Shown here one piece after another: positions 10,947 to 25,200 of a stretch of DNA of 36,419 nt. Source of the DNA: Kipferlia bialata (Eukaryota; Fornicata); assembly GCA_003568945.1 (NCBI GenBank), contig BDIP01000028.1, forward strand, positions 1 to 36,419. Reading direction: 5' to 3'. A model generated the notes under the pieces. The model worked only from the letters and a program-made list of their open reading frames with translations, did no database searches and was not told where the DNA came from. Both the position numbers and the translations under genes were made by a program. Numbering within the stretch: position 1 is the stretch's first letter; every line of letters starts with the position of its first letter.

Positions 10947-11356
10947 TGCACTACTAGTATGTGGCAGTGCGGCACATGTAGAGACACCCCTCACACTCCC
11001 ACTGTACACATACACCCGCACTGAGGGTATCCTCCGTGCTATGCCCCTCACCTCTATTGACACTGAATCACTCAACAGTTCTGTAGCCAAACATCTCTAA
11101 TCAATGCAACAGTGGTAGGAAATTGTAAACACTACAGTGACACATACACTAATCATCGATATCTACAGTACCTGGTGACAATCACGACTAGAAATTTAGT
11201 CTGACACTTGCAACACATAGATGCAGTGTAGCAACACGAACCGATCCAAAAGGGTCGGACGACACGAAAAATACACACTTAATGGAAACACATACAACGT
11301 TAAAACTTACACAATTGGAAAACTTGTCACACTACACTGTCACACACATGACACCT
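10947..11356. other. intergenic region upstream of the FG-GAP gene
   Basis: This 410-nt, AT-richer stretch lies between two minus-strand genes, downstream of the giant gene and upstream of the FG-GAP gene. An open frame at 10947-11090 would extend the FG-GAP protein N-terminally, but the signal peptide argues against it. A small hairpin (CCGATCC, AAAA loop, GGGTCGG) lies near 11240-11257, about 100 nt past the giant gene's stop. I see no other feature. Confidence 0.4.
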
Positions 11357-13226
11357 CTACAACACTCTCAGGTTGGCCACAATACGGATGCGTCTGCTCT
11401 GCATACGGGGGGTATCAGCTGAAGGTGAGTAGAGTGTGTCAAAATAAGCACAAAGCTCCTTGAAGAAACACAACCAGATACAGATATACACTCACCATCG
11501 TCCATATCGCCATGGAACATATCAGCTGCTGTGGTGGCATTGAACCTGTCGCCTCTCTCTCCCCCTCTGGCGTCCCTCATCTCTGTGCGCTCCCCACGCT
11601 CTGTGCGAGGGTTACGAGGTGACCACAGCTGGTCCCTGGCACCCTCTCTAGTCTCAGGCCTCTGCAGCAGCCCACCCCTGGACGTGTCTCTCTCTCTCTC
11701 CCTGCCTGTGAAGTGGCGGGGTGTCTGGTGGGGTGCGTCGTGGGTGGGGGTGAAGGGGATGTGGTGGCTGGTGTCTAGGGTGGAGAGCTGCGTGGGGGGG
11801 CCGTGCTTGGGTCCCCCTCTAGCACCCATGGGGGCAGAGTCTGTGTCTGTGTCACCCCTGCCCACTCCCTCAGCCGTCCTGCCAAGGCTACTGGCACCTG
11901 ATGGTGAGGGTGGGTATACATACATGAGGGAGAGAAGACAATTAGTTACACATGAGAGAGAGTGTACCTGCCACATATGCCGATCTGACCACCGGTGACA
12001 GCGCCCTCTTCCTCTTGGATGACATGGAGAGGGTGTTGGGGACGTGCTGGGTACGCTTGGCCAGGAACTGAGACCTCTTCTGCTGGATGTACCTAAGGGT
12101 CAGACAGACTGAGGGAGAGAGAGAGAGAGAGGGAGTCTGTGGGAATTATAGGGTATGGAGAGAGAGACCCCACCTGAGGGTATGGTCCTGGGCTGGGGTG
12201 AGGTTGTCTGCCGCAATGCCCCTGGGGTTGAGGGCCATACTGCTCATACTGCCGCCCTTGCTGCCAAGGGGCAGGGCGAGGGGGTTGCTGTCGGCCCTAT
12301 CTCCCTCTCTATCCTTGTCCCTGCCGAACGGGGTGGACAGTCCAGCGTTGGAGAGCTGTCTGTGTGCATCCATGGGAGTCTGGGGGAGGGACAGAGAGGA
12401 TCCAAAGGGGTAGTCGGGGATATCCCTATCGATGGTGCCTCTTCTGCTGCCAGCGTTGCTCTCAATGGCAGACCGATCAGACATGTCGCCCCTCTTCGAG
12501 GTCATGTCAAACTCACTCTCGCTCTCCCTCTCGCTCTGCCTGTCACTGAGACTACCCTCTGTGCCCCCGTCCATGTTATCCTCATTCTCTACGGCATGCG
12601 TCACATACCCACACAGACAGCAGGCATACAGGGTCCAGCCGTCCTAGGGGTCAGGGCGGAAGAAGACGATGAAACCATAGTCCAAAATAATACTATAGAC
12701 ATCACAGCTCCCATACCTTGTTGTCGACTCTCCGGGGCTCATACCGCAGATCGTCACTGGTACTAATCATCTCATGTCTCTCGGTGGCTCTCTCCCAGTT
12801 ACTGGCCACATTGGATACAGTGGTGTGGACCCAGGAGAGGCTCTGCTGCACAACGCCAAAGCGACGGTGGAGGTTCTCACACACAAGCTGATGTCAGAGG
12901 GAGACAGAGGGAGAGAGAGAGAGAGAGAGAGGATATACCCACCTGGCAGCTAGGGCATGGACAGTCACTGTCGCTGGGGAAGAGCTCGCCGAAGTCACTG
13001 GTGGGGGTGCAGAAGCAGTTGAGACCAGCCTCCTGAGGGTGAGGTACTATATAGGGTGAAGCACAGTATTGCTATATATATATATGTGAGATGCTTGTAA
13101 TAGAACACACACACTCACATGGGCCTTCTCCTTTAGGGCAAAGAATGTCTTGCCGCACAGACACTGGTATCTGGCTGCGGCTGTCCTTCTAACAGGGGCC
13201 TCCTTGGCACAGTCCTCGGGGATGTC
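11357..13226 (-). other. giant gene, Cys-rich module and disordered C-terminal tail (exons 68-74)
   Basis: Exons: 13226-13119, 13032-12943, 12887-12717, 12643-12174, 12092-11968, 11897-11496, 11418-11357. Cysteine pairs occur as YQCLCGKTFF, LNCFCTPT, CPCPSCQ and YACCLCGYVTHAV, suggesting zinc binding (inference). The tail is Ser/Arg/Asp-rich and disordered, with a basic patch SSKRKRALSP that could act as a nuclear signal. Confidence 0.65.
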
Positions 13227-16200
13227 CTGGGGGGAGGGGGTATGTTAATGTATTTGACACTAATGATATCATCACTTCGAAAGGGGACACCGAGAGAGAG
13301 AGAGTGGTACCCACCTGAGGGAACCCTGGTCTGACTCTGAATGAGTCCCATGTGACTAGGAAGGCTAGGAGGTTGGCGGAGATGGAGACAGAGAGGCGCT
13401 TGTCCTGGGATCAGCTCTAACAGCTACATACATTCACCCTGAATACAGTACCATTATCAGCATCACCCTACCTGCACAAAGATGAGTGCCTTGACCACTG
13501 AAAGGGTCAGGGCCTCCATCACAAAGGCAAGGGCCATACCAGCTGCCACGTTGGCACCATCCTAGGGTGAGACACAGTATGCGAGAGAGTATGAGACAGA
13601 GAAAGAGAGAGAAGGAGTACCCACCTGGTCATCGACGAAGAGGGTCTTGCCACTGGCCACTGCCCCCTTTCTCACAACGTCAAACACATCCTCAAGGGCC
13701 AGGACATGCTCCTGGGGTGAGAGTATGATACATTAAGTTATCTACCAGGTCGTTATGTTAATACTAACTAGTATGGGTACCTGTAGGACCTCGAGGTTCG
13801 ACAGCTTCCCCCTCTGTGCCTGGTCACTGGAGTTGGACAGGGCCACGAGGGAGGCTGGGATGGGGTAGTACTCGAAGGGGAGCATGTCAAGACTGGGCAT
13901 GTCCTCGGGGGGGAGGGGGCCCACTACACGGGTGATGCCTGGGATAAGAGAGGGTGAATATGTGTGAATGGAAGGAGAGTGAGCGTACCAAGGGCTGCCA
14001 CTGCCTCAGGGTCTGATAGGAAGTCGAGGCCTGCGATGTACAGACACTCGATGATCTCGCTGGCCCTGTTCATCGGCTGTCTGCTGTTGATACCCAGGTC
14101 AGACAGAGGCTCATCGACCTGGGGTCAGAGGGGAGGGAGATACGGGGGAATGTGTATAGATACACACCAACCCACCTTCTTCTTGGCTGCCCTCAGCCTC
14201 TGCATCTCCCTCTCCCTATCTGGGTTCTGGGTGATCACGGCCTCGGACAGCACATTGCCCCTGGGGTGAGAACAGCACCATTTCATAAAAGATAACTGCA
14301 CTCTCAATGGATGGTGCTATCATCCTATGGACACCACCTGGGAGCGATGATCTCCATGGGGGATGCCACCAGTAGGCGTCCATTGGCATGTACCCCAAAG
14401 TCCCAGTGGCACGGTCTGGGATAAGGGGAGGCAAGGACAGAAGGAGGCATATATATATTGAGAGTGATGCCTACATATAGAGTGTTGGTTATGAACCCAC
14501 CTGATCTGTGGGATGGACCCATCTGTGGATGACACAACAGGTGGCTCAGACACAGTGGGTATGGGTCTAGCCATGCTGTTGATGTCTCTGCTGAGTCTGG
14601 CAGCCTCGGGGGTGAACACGGTGTCTAGCAGAAGGCGCACCCTGGGGTAAGGAGGAACATGTACAATTGTGATAATAGAGAGTGTTGATATATACACACC
14701 TTCTCTTAACATCTGACATTGTGGGTCTCCTGTTCGGGTCTCTCACGAGTACATACTCTAGGAGGCCTATCAGGGAGGGGTGGTTACCCAACATGGCACA
14801 CTTCTCGGGGTTGACAATGCGCTCACCAACGGTGGTCACTGGGGTGAGGTATATACCTGTGGAGAGGACATGAAGAACTAAACACCAGAAGGTATACTCT
14901 ACATCGCCACTTGGGAATATGGAGGGAAAAAGGTGGCATACCTCTGATGAAGAATCTGATCCAGTCCATATCGTAGAGGAGGTAGTCCCCGGTCAGTATC
15001 TCGAACAAGAGGCATCCGGCACTCCAGACGTCGCTGAGAGTGAGACACTGAAAGAAACTATTGAAAGAAATACCCTAGATACCACTGAATATAACACTAA
15101 TTATATAGTGATAACTAACCTTGGGGGTCCAGCACCGTGTGTCCTCCTCCGGTCGAAGCCTGCCTTGCCTGATGCGGCATTAGCAGCAACCAGCATCTCG
15201 GGGGACTTGATGTACTCAGTACCTGGGGGTCAGGGTTGGGAACATGGTTAGGCAATAGTATATATGTATATATACACAGTGACCCCCTCACCTCTGTTGT
15301 CTCTAGTGTAGGCATCCTCCTCACTCACAAATATCTCAGACTCGCCAAAGTCACCGACACACACTAGTAGGGGTATGTCATCGACTGTCGCTGCATCACA
15401 GTATGATGCAGGGTCCCAGAAGGCAGCCTCCTCACACGCAGTGCTCTTGGGGGCCAGGAAGACATTGTCGGCCTGAGAGTAAGGCACAGTACATACTGGG
15501 TAGAAAGCTACATAAAATGTATATACACCCTGTACCTTGACGTCGAAGTGGTTGATCTTGTTTGTGCTGAGGTTGTCAAGTACATCTAGGACAGCCAGGT
15601 AGAGCAGGAGGAGGATACGGGGGTACCGGATGAGGGAGACCTCGTGGCCTCTCCTGAAGTGTCAGAAGAATGATCATTGACTTGAGAGTACAGAAGAAAG
15701 AGCATATACACAAATACAATATGCAGTACCTCAGGAATGGAGGGAGGCCGTCCGCAGTGGGTAGAGTGGGTAGCAGGGATGGCTCACCGTTGTTGAAGCT
15801 GAGAGGTGAGTGGAATATCGTTAAACTATGATTGATATAATTATAGAGATCTCCACACTTACACCTACCTATCGACTCTCTTCTCTGTCTCACACAGCTT
15901 GAGGCGCCAACCTCTGAGGGAGCACCTGTAACGACGCATGACGACGATGATCTGCTTCTTGTAGATACCATAGTCAATCATCTGGCAGATGCCTGAGGGT
16001 AAAGGGGTCAAACTAAGCTCAGGGTATGTACACATCATGGAAAACGGAGTATTACGCGATGACTAACCTTGGTTGCCCCTGAATCTGTCCAGCACAGTGA
16101 CCTCGTTGAAAGAATCGTGTAGCACACATCTGGAGTTAGTCTAGCGTACATGTACGGTAAGGGTTCTGTAAGTGGAGGGTAGATAGGTGACAAGTTACCC

Positions 16201-19200
16201 CCATACCTGTCAAACTCACTGGCAGCGATGGGCATTGTCTTGACAGCCACCCTGGTACCCGAGAACAGGGTCAAAGCATCAGAGGAGTCATCTGCTACGC
16301 TGATGGCATCTGTCTCGATCCCAGGCAGGGTGCTACCGTGTAGCCTCATGGCAGAGAATGACCCCTGGGCAGGGGCCCCACTGAGAGGAGAGGGGGCAAC
16401 GGTGCTGGGACCGGTGTGGGATCTGCTCTGAGAGGCAGAGGAGCTCACAGCACGGGCACGCATGTACACGTTGGTCTCTCCAACAAACACCCTGATAGTG
16501 AGACAGTGAAGAGAAACACACTACTATAGCACTTGTATAGTACCAAGCACTCACTTTCCGAATGCGCCCTGGCCGGCTAGAGTGAAGTCGTCCACGGGGT
16601 AGATGCCCACATAGAGGCTCTCAATCAGGAGCTTGACCAGCCTCACACACCCCGGACTGCACTGGTGGGCAGCATCAAGGAGACCAGGCACAAGGTTCCT
16701 GAGGGTAAGGAAGGGGATATACCCAGATATACATGAGATCACTGCCAACGAAAGCAGATATATATAGCAGCTCCGTACTTGTTGAGCGCGTGGTTGAGGT
16801 GGTTGTAGAGGATGACTGAGGCGTGGGGGAGACCGTCCTTGGCGGGGAACTGCGACACATACAGCTTGTCGAGGGTCTGTGTCTCCTCCTTGACTAGAAG
16901 CCTGGGGGTGAGATACTTGTGAAGAATGAATCTACACACAATCCACATGACCCCTTACCTAATGATGAGCTCCAGTACGGTGGCATGCAGAGGGAGGAAC
17001 CCGTACAGAGGCCTCTTGCTCCGCTGCCTGAGGGTGTCTGCCAGCTTCGCCTTCTTCTTATCAAGCTTGGCCTGCTCGGAAGCTTGCTGGGCTTAGTAAC
17101 AAAGAGAAGTGTAATCAGTTCATCAAGAACGACTAGGAGTTGTGAGCATCCCCTACCTTGCCCGTGTCGGTGTCTGTTCTCTTCAGCTTGTTGTCCAGGG
17201 GGTGTATGCCAAGGTGGAGCTGAAAGCGGGCATTGAGGGCACCGCCTGAGTGAGAAACATGACTGATTACAAAAGAAAACTCAGCAATACAGACTAGAGA
17301 GTGGGTACCTGCGTTGACGGCTGTCTCGAGCTGTGCGAGTGTGCCCTCCTTCTCCTTCTCCTTGTCCCTGGCAGTCATGCACATGTCAGAGCCAGAGTGG
17401 CCTGGGGTGAGGAGGGGGGTAGCAAGGAGAGAAGATGGTACGAGAGTAACACACATAGACCTGTACCTGTCAGCATACCGGACCCCCTCCCTGACATCTG
17501 TCCCCCAAAGGACCTGGCTGACACAGACCGCGTAGACATTGCGTTCTGGACATCTGCGTCTGTGCACTTCTCCGGCACCGAGTTGAGGTTGAGGGTGATA
17601 CCCGTGTTTCTCTTGGGCTTGGGTAGGAAGAGGGGGATGTCGGACTCCTCGAGGTCAGACTCGAGGTCGTAGCCGTCGTCTGAGTCGATGTACGAGGAGT
17701 CGTTGTCTGCAAACCCGTCCAGACTGTCAGAGCTGTCAGAGCCATATGCAGAGGCAGCGGGGCTGGCACCAGAGACACTCTTGGTGTCTATGGACAGAGC
17801 TGCGGCATGTGCCCCAAACCCATCCATACTATCTGAATCTGAGTCCACGTCCATGTCACTCTCACTCTCACTGTCGGATATCTGTTCCGTGTCAGCTGGA
17901 AGGAGGGAGTCCTTGCGCTCAGGAGACAAGGCCTCAGCACCACTCGACTCGGTGTCAGACCCATCTGATGGTGAGGAGAGAGAGTGGTAGGGAAACAATG
18001 CATCGAAATCTAAGTAGTGTACACCACTCACCTGCCATAGTAGTGGACTCCTCTGTGACAGTCCCCAGGGAGAACCCATCACCATCCGAGGAACAGAGGT
18101 CTAAGGGGTGAGAGATATGATACAAAAGAGTGATAGATCCATGTCTGTCGCAACTAACTACATGCACCATATACACTCTGTACCTGAGTCACTCTCGACA
18201 TGGACCTTCTTGGTAGGTAGCACCACCCCCCCCAGGGAGGGTATGGCAAAGGCCTTGCCACCCTTGCCCTTGGTGACTGTGCTGGTGACCCCTGCATCCT
18301 TGACAGGCCCACCCTTGGTGGTGGGGATTGTGAAGGCGGGGAAGGGGAGGGCAGGCTTCTTGGAGGAGGCTGGGGCGGTCGAGGGTGCAGTGGAGGCTGG
18401 AGGCTTGGCAGCCACAGGGGCCTTGAAGGCAGAGTTCCTAAGAGGTGAGCCAAAGACAGTGGCAGGAGTACTTCTCAAGTATATATGTGTATATATAATG
18501 GGTGTAGTTGTGGCACCATACCTACTGTTCTCCATGTCAGCCTCCAGATCCACCTCATTGAGGAGGAAGGGCACCAGTCTCAGCTGGTAGAACCTGACAG
18601 TCAGCAGTAGACGAGAAGAGAATCACTACAATGGCATACATTGGATAAGAGTATTGTACGTATGTAATACACAGTTGAACCCTAACCTCCTTCTGATGAG
18701 CTCTGTGGGTGTGCGGGCAAAGGCCAGCAGTACATTCAGATGGAGACAGGCAAACTGGTCCTGCACGGTCAGAGACTGAAATATCAATCTACGCGGTTGT
18801 TGTTAGTGTATACCTTTGATATTGTGGGGGCCACGATGTCCTGCTTGACGGCTATGTTGACACTGCTCCTCTGTCTAGAGAGGGTCTTGATGGTGGGCTG
18901 GGGGCCCTGAAGGGTGAGGATGAGTGTGACAGGCAGAGTAGAAAGACAAATCAGGCACATACCCTCGCTGTGGGGGTACAACTGGCAGCGTCTGACCGCG
19001 CCATCGAGTAGAGCCTGATGAAGTGGAGGTAGTGGGTGCTGAGGAAGTGGTCGACATACCTAGGGGTGAGGATACATGACATAACAACATTCTATAACAT
19101 TGTGACTGTCACGTATACAGTGTACATGCACGCACTCTGAGTTGAAGAGGAAGGGGTTGTCGGGCAGGCTGAAGAAGGCAGTCAGGGCATGGAGACAGAG

Positions 19201-22200
19201 GGCAGCACTCCAGGTGCCCTTGGTGAAGTCCTGGAGGTCAATTACATATCACAAATCGTGTAGGAAAGGCTGAGTATGTAGCATAAAACCCCCCACCTGC
19301 ATCTCGAGGTACTGTGGCAGACACCCTGTCCGGGGGTTGACCAGGAAGCTGAGTCTGGAGCAGGGGTGGCGCTTCGTGTCTGCCTCCTTGGGTGCCTTCA
19401 GGGGTATGGACCCATCAGTGCCACAGTTGTCAGACACAGACACACCGAACTGGGACCACATGGCCCTGCCCTCCTCACCGGCCAGACGCGTGATGAGGTG
19501 GGGTGGGGTGGAGTTGCGGTCGAGCTTCGAGAAGAAGGGGGCGTTCGTCCCATTCTGGGTCTTCTGACGGTGAGTTGAGAGTCCACCAAGGGTATATATA
19601 GTCTCTTATGAACACATAAACTCACCAGCTTGCGACGCATGCCTGTCCTTGACAGTAGCTCTGCGATGATGGTCACGTGGTGACACAGCTGGGACCGGAA
19701 TCCCTCGACGGTGGCCATGCCTAGTGGTTGGTGCTGATAGAGACAGTGCGGATAAAGGTTGATGATATAGTACAATAGTCCAATCGTAACCAGGTATGAA
19801 GTATGAGGGAAGTCGTAACCAGGTATGAAGTATGAGGGATGTCGTACCGAGTGCATTACTCTTCTGGGCCGTGGACACCTCGTCCACCACTCTGCTGTTG
19901 AGCATGACAAGGGTGCTGTACCTGGGGTCAGAAATATATATATATCCATATTCATCGCGTAGAATATGACACATCGCATACCTCCTGAGCCACGACACAG
20001 CCCTGGGTGCCAAGACTAGCAGCTCCACCAGTGTGGCATCCAGAGACTGGAGGGCGGCATCACAGCTGGGCCTCATCCGCTCTCTCCTCAGGGTCAGGAG
20101 AGACACAGCCTGGGACTGGGTGGGATAGCGCTCATCTCCAAAGGGAAGGGCGTCACCAGCTAGGGCGTCTGGGGGTGAGGCAGGGTGTATTGAGGTATAC
20201 AATGAGATAGAAGTGTACCTAGGCACCGTAGCAGCCTGTGGGACACTATGATGTACTGGTGTCTGGCTCTGATGAGTGACTTGTCCTTGCCCTCAAGCAT
20301 CTCGAGGATCTAGGGGGTCAGTACAGAGACAGGGGCTATGTGGTTCATAGTATGAATCTATTACACTCTATACAATCGTACCTGGCAGAGCGTGTCGAGT
20401 GACATTTCTGCTGCCCTCAGCCTGCTAAGGGGGCCAGTGTTGGTGGTGAGGTAGTCTGCCAGTACACCGCAGAATGAGGCTAGGTCCTCCAGGGCGGAGA
20501 GAGAGTGGGAGTAGCGGGTGAGCATACGCAGACGGGTGGTCAGTCTGGGGTCAAGGTCTATTAATAATGTGTACAAATACAGTTTAATGGTCCACACCTG
20601 AACTGGAAGAGGTCCATCCTCTTTCTGACCCTGTCGAGAGTGGGCAGGACAAAGGGGTCATAGGCAGCCCTCAGGGCACGGGCGCCGGCGGCACCTCTGT
20701 TACCCACCATGGCCTCCCAGAACCTAGGGTTTAGACACATAGATACATACATGTATGCAGAAGGTAGGGACATAGACATGAATGTGTGCTCACCTGCCCT
20801 TGAGCCTCAGGTTGACTGTGGTCCATACATTGAGGAGATGCATACTGGCCCAGGCCACACCTGGGTCAGAGGGAGAGAGAGAGAGACTAGCGGGAAGGAG
20901 AAGACAGGGAGAGACGAGTATCAAGTACTTGCAGATTTGGTATATCTATATCAAACATACCTGCTGGCAGTGCGAGGGGCCTGTCATATAGGCAGTAGAG
21001 CAAAGCTAGAATGGTGTTGCTGGGGTCCGGCAGATAGGAGGAGACAATCTCTGGGGAGCAGGCCAGAACCTGGGGGTGAGGGAGTGTCAGACACATGACA
21101 ATATTCCCACATGCATACAATACCTGTGCCATGACGACTGCCAGCCCCACCAGCGTCCTGTGCTGGATGTCGGCATCCTTGATGTGCATCATGGAAGCAG
21201 TCGGCACACGGAACAGCCTGGCAGTGAGTACAGGGTATTGACAATAATACTTGTTGCTAAACATGAGGGTAGCCAATATATAGATAGAATATTACCAATA
21301 CTGCACAACTGCCAACCTGAGCATCGACCCATCCAGCACCACTGTGGCGGGTGTCTTGAACAGGTGGTGGGTGGGCTCAGCCACAGCATTGGTGGCAGAC
21401 AGGGGAGGGGTCTGGGTCAGGGACTGAGGGTGAGGTTGGGAAGAGATCATCATATACCCACAAAACATACGTTGTTCCTGGCCGACTGTCTCTGGGAGGG
21501 ACTGAGTCCGTTGAAGCCTAGGCCTGTGGGCCCAGGTGGGGAGAGGTTCAACCCCAGGAAGGGCGACATGGAGTCTTGGACCTGGGGGTGAGACACTGGA
21601 TCGTGTTAGAGACTAGTATTGTAGTAGGCATGTACCTGGGTAAGAGCGTGGACAGGGGGTGAGTCAGCATCCCTCGCCAGCACCGACTTGGCCTTCCTGA
21701 CACGTCAGAGGAAGGGAAGAGAGAGAGAGAGTGAGGGTGACATGTTACTCTGATTGACGAGTGTGTCACTGTATTCTGGGTACGGTACCTGCTGAGTTTG
21801 ATGAGGACTGGGTAGTCTCTCATGGCAGCGGTCTCTCCTAGCCGGGTGCCCAGAGACTTCAACTCGCCTGAAAGGTGAGTATGATACAAGTGATAACCAC
21901 AGTAAGATATAGATATCGTAATACTGCATAGATACCTAGTCCCATGGCCTTGAGATCGAGGACAGCCAGCATCACATCGTACAGCACGTTCCTCTCACTG
22001 TCGGAGGTGTCCTCATCATCATCTGGGGTTAGAAGGTTACATATATACTACACGATATATAGACAGGGAATGAGACAACGCACCATGCTTCGGCCTGGGG
22101 TGTGCGTCCCCTGGTGCAGCCTGATGGAGCACCCTAGGCCTCAGGATCTCTGGGAGGCGCCCTGCGACGTCAGACCTGGTCTGGCCGTTGGCCTTACCCT

Positions 22201-25200
22201 TGAGAATGGCATCGAAGCCTAGGGGGTCAGAGGGCAGAGTTAAGAAGACAAAGAGAGGGTATGAATATACGGATAAGGTGACACAAATAGCTATACTGCA
22301 CCCACCCTCTAGTGGGGGCACGTGCTCCGGTCTCCTGGGGTTGATGATGACCTCATCCACCAGAGGCCCACTCCTAGCTATGACCAGGCTCTTCTCCCTC
22401 CTCGCCCTCTTCTTAAGGGATCTAGAGAACCGGGGGATGGAGGCAAGGGACGTGGCGGTGGACTCTGCGTAGGAAGGGCCAGACCCTGAGGGCCCGGACT
22501 TGGCGCCGCTGATGCCTGTAGACACTGATATAGCAGAGACAGAGACGTTGGTGGTCTCGGCCCCACTGGTGGCAGAGAGAGGGGGACGGCTCAGGTCGTC
22601 TGGGGTTATGGGGTGTGGATGGAGGTGTATGATGGGACTACTTCAGACTATAGACCCTGTCTCACCTCTGAGGCCGAGTCTGGATGGGCCTAGGTCATGG
22701 TGCACTGGGGGGTGCTCACTGGGGTAAGGCCAGATGAGTGAGAGATACTAGGTACATATGCACTGTACACGGTACCTGTCCTGTAGCAGCATTGTCTCGG
22801 ATCTGATGGCAGGGAGGTCCCCCTCCAGCCTTGATCTGGGCACCCTGCCAGCTGAGAACTGGAGGGAGAAGCCGGGCACAGAGAGAGAGTCCCCGGCCTC
22901 GTCGAGTGGCTCCATGTCCACGGACTCTGAGGCAGCCCTGGAGACATATGACGGGTAGTCGCTGGAGTCCTGGGCTGATATCTGTCTCGACATCATTGGC
23001 GTGACGCCCCTAGGGTAAGCAATACATGCGGGTGACACTCACTATACACTATGTCCATCACCCATACCTAGAGTCGTAGACCGACTTGCTCCTCGACTTG
23101 CTGTGCATGTTAGAGTCTGATGTGGTCACCTCCCTAGACTCATCTGAGGAAGGGGGGGTGAGGGGAGAGCGGGAGCGGGAGCGGGGAGCGTAGTCTGGAC
23201 CCCTGTCATTAGAAAGGCACAGATACACATGGGAGACTGAGCAACACACATTAGTATGTACACAGACCCATACCTGCCCATGGGCCCCGATAGTGGGACC
23301 TTGAGGGTAGTCTTGGCTGTGTTACGCATGGCAGCTGGCATACTGCCCCTCCTCCTGTTGGAGGCCTGGGAGACAGGCCGGTACGGCTGGGGTAAGAGAG
23401 GGATGGTGTATCTGGAATATTCAGTCTATATTGTATATACAAACATCTCATACCTGTCCCGTGGATACCCTCTTCTCGCTTGTCTCCTTCTCCTTCGCCT
23501 TGTCATTAACGCTGGCCGCCCTCTCTCTGTCCTTACCCCTTGCCTTCACTGACCTCTCTGCCTTAGCAGTCTCCTTAGGCTTCCCCCCTCTCCCTGCATC
23601 TCCTTGTCCCTCTACCCCACCCTTCTCCTTGCCCCTTGGCGACACAGCAGGCATTGCCGGGTTGTGGGCTGTCCGTGATGCCCGACCCGATATCCTGCCA
23701 CTCCTCAGAGGGGTACGTGCTCTCTCCAAGGCCCTGCCAGTGCGTATCATGTGGGACTGCCTACCGCTCTTGAGCAGGTCTGATGCCTTAGGCGCTGTCT
23801 GACCTATAGCACCCTGGTAGGGTGGGATGTACGGCCGCCGGGACGAGTCTGTGCCCTCCACACCGTGTCCTCTGCTTGAGGCCATGAACTCAGTCCTCAC
23901 CGATAGCAGGGGTGTCTTGGCCCTCTCGCCCCTGCCGCTCATGCCCATACTGCTCTTGGACCTCTCTCCCCGTATGGTAGGGGGACCCCTCGAGACAGGG
24001 CGTCTCGTAGAGGAGGCAGATCTGAGCCTCTTGGTGGCATAGGGTGACTGAGCGCGGAACTGGTCCACTCTGACTGTCAGAGAGAGAAGAGATACATTAT
24101 TCCTAGAGGATACACATACATACAAATACAATTGAGAGGACATAAAACACTGCACTTACTTGGAGTGAACGCGGGCCTCCTTGGCTGCCTCCTCTCTCTC
24201 CTTCTTGCGCTGCATGTAGAGAGAGAACCCCCCTCCCACGATGTTCCCCCTCTGCACATGGGGTAGGTCCAGGGGCTGACCCCCAAAGGTCTGGATGGTG
24301 TCAGCTGCCTGGGATGCGGGCTGACCCATGGCAGATGGGGTCCCAGAGCCCTTTCCTGAGGTCAGAGTGATCTATATGAACATGAATAGAGGCATATGCC
24401 ACGACAACCCACCTGCAATGCGGCCTGAGGGTGTGCGGTGCATTCTCTTGGGCTGGTAGTCGGAGAGCTGCTCCACACTGGCTTTCTCAGGGGACCCAGG
24501 GGTGGACATGTCCCTCCCGATGTCGCTATCCCTGGGGGACAGCTGGAGATCACTGTCAGACCCACTGTCGTCACTGCTGCTCTCGGTCTCACTGTCGGTG
24601 CCCTCCCTTGATCTCAGGGAGTCCCGGGACCTGTGCCCACTATCACTCTCAGACATCTCGGGGGAGTAGCTCTAGTGTCAGAGAACACATAGACAGTGAC
24701 ATATCGTGACAAGAAATAGAGCAGAACCAATACCTGCTCTGGTCTGCCGATGTCATGGTGGGCCATGTCCACACTGCCAGTGGCAGAGATGGAGTTGCCA
24801 TAGAGATCCTCCCGCTCCTCATACTCTCTCTCCTCATAGTTCTCTCCACTCTGGTCGCGTCTGGGTAAGATATACAGCAGACACTGGCATACAGATCTAT
24901 ACAGTAATCTCACACTTGCCAGACTATGCCTCCCCACCTAGATCCAGTGGCAGTGGTGAGCTTGTGCACCAATCCGTGGAGCTGATCCTCATAGTCGCCT
25001 TCGAACTCCATCATACTGGGGTCAGAGGACACAGAGACATATAGTGACACGCCAATGATACTAGGAAGGGTACATCATGGCCAGGGGTCGCAGAGGGTGT
25101 ATGCTCACCTGAACGTGGATATGACGGACCGAGCACTGTTGAGCAATGTATCATCCAGAGCCTACGATGAGTGGGAGAGGGTCGCAGAAGGTCTAATAAA

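Noticed and set aside
11240-11257. Small hairpin downstream of the giant gene, considered as a terminator or small RNA
   Set aside because: It has only seven pairs with one G-U, no U-tract and no conserved context, which is too weak to call.
11531-11998. Plus-strand open frames opposite the giant gene (also 12155-12766, 17301-17672, 22188-22472 and others)
   Set aside because: They lie antisense to exons that join in phase on the minus strand, span its introns, and have biased low-complexity translations.
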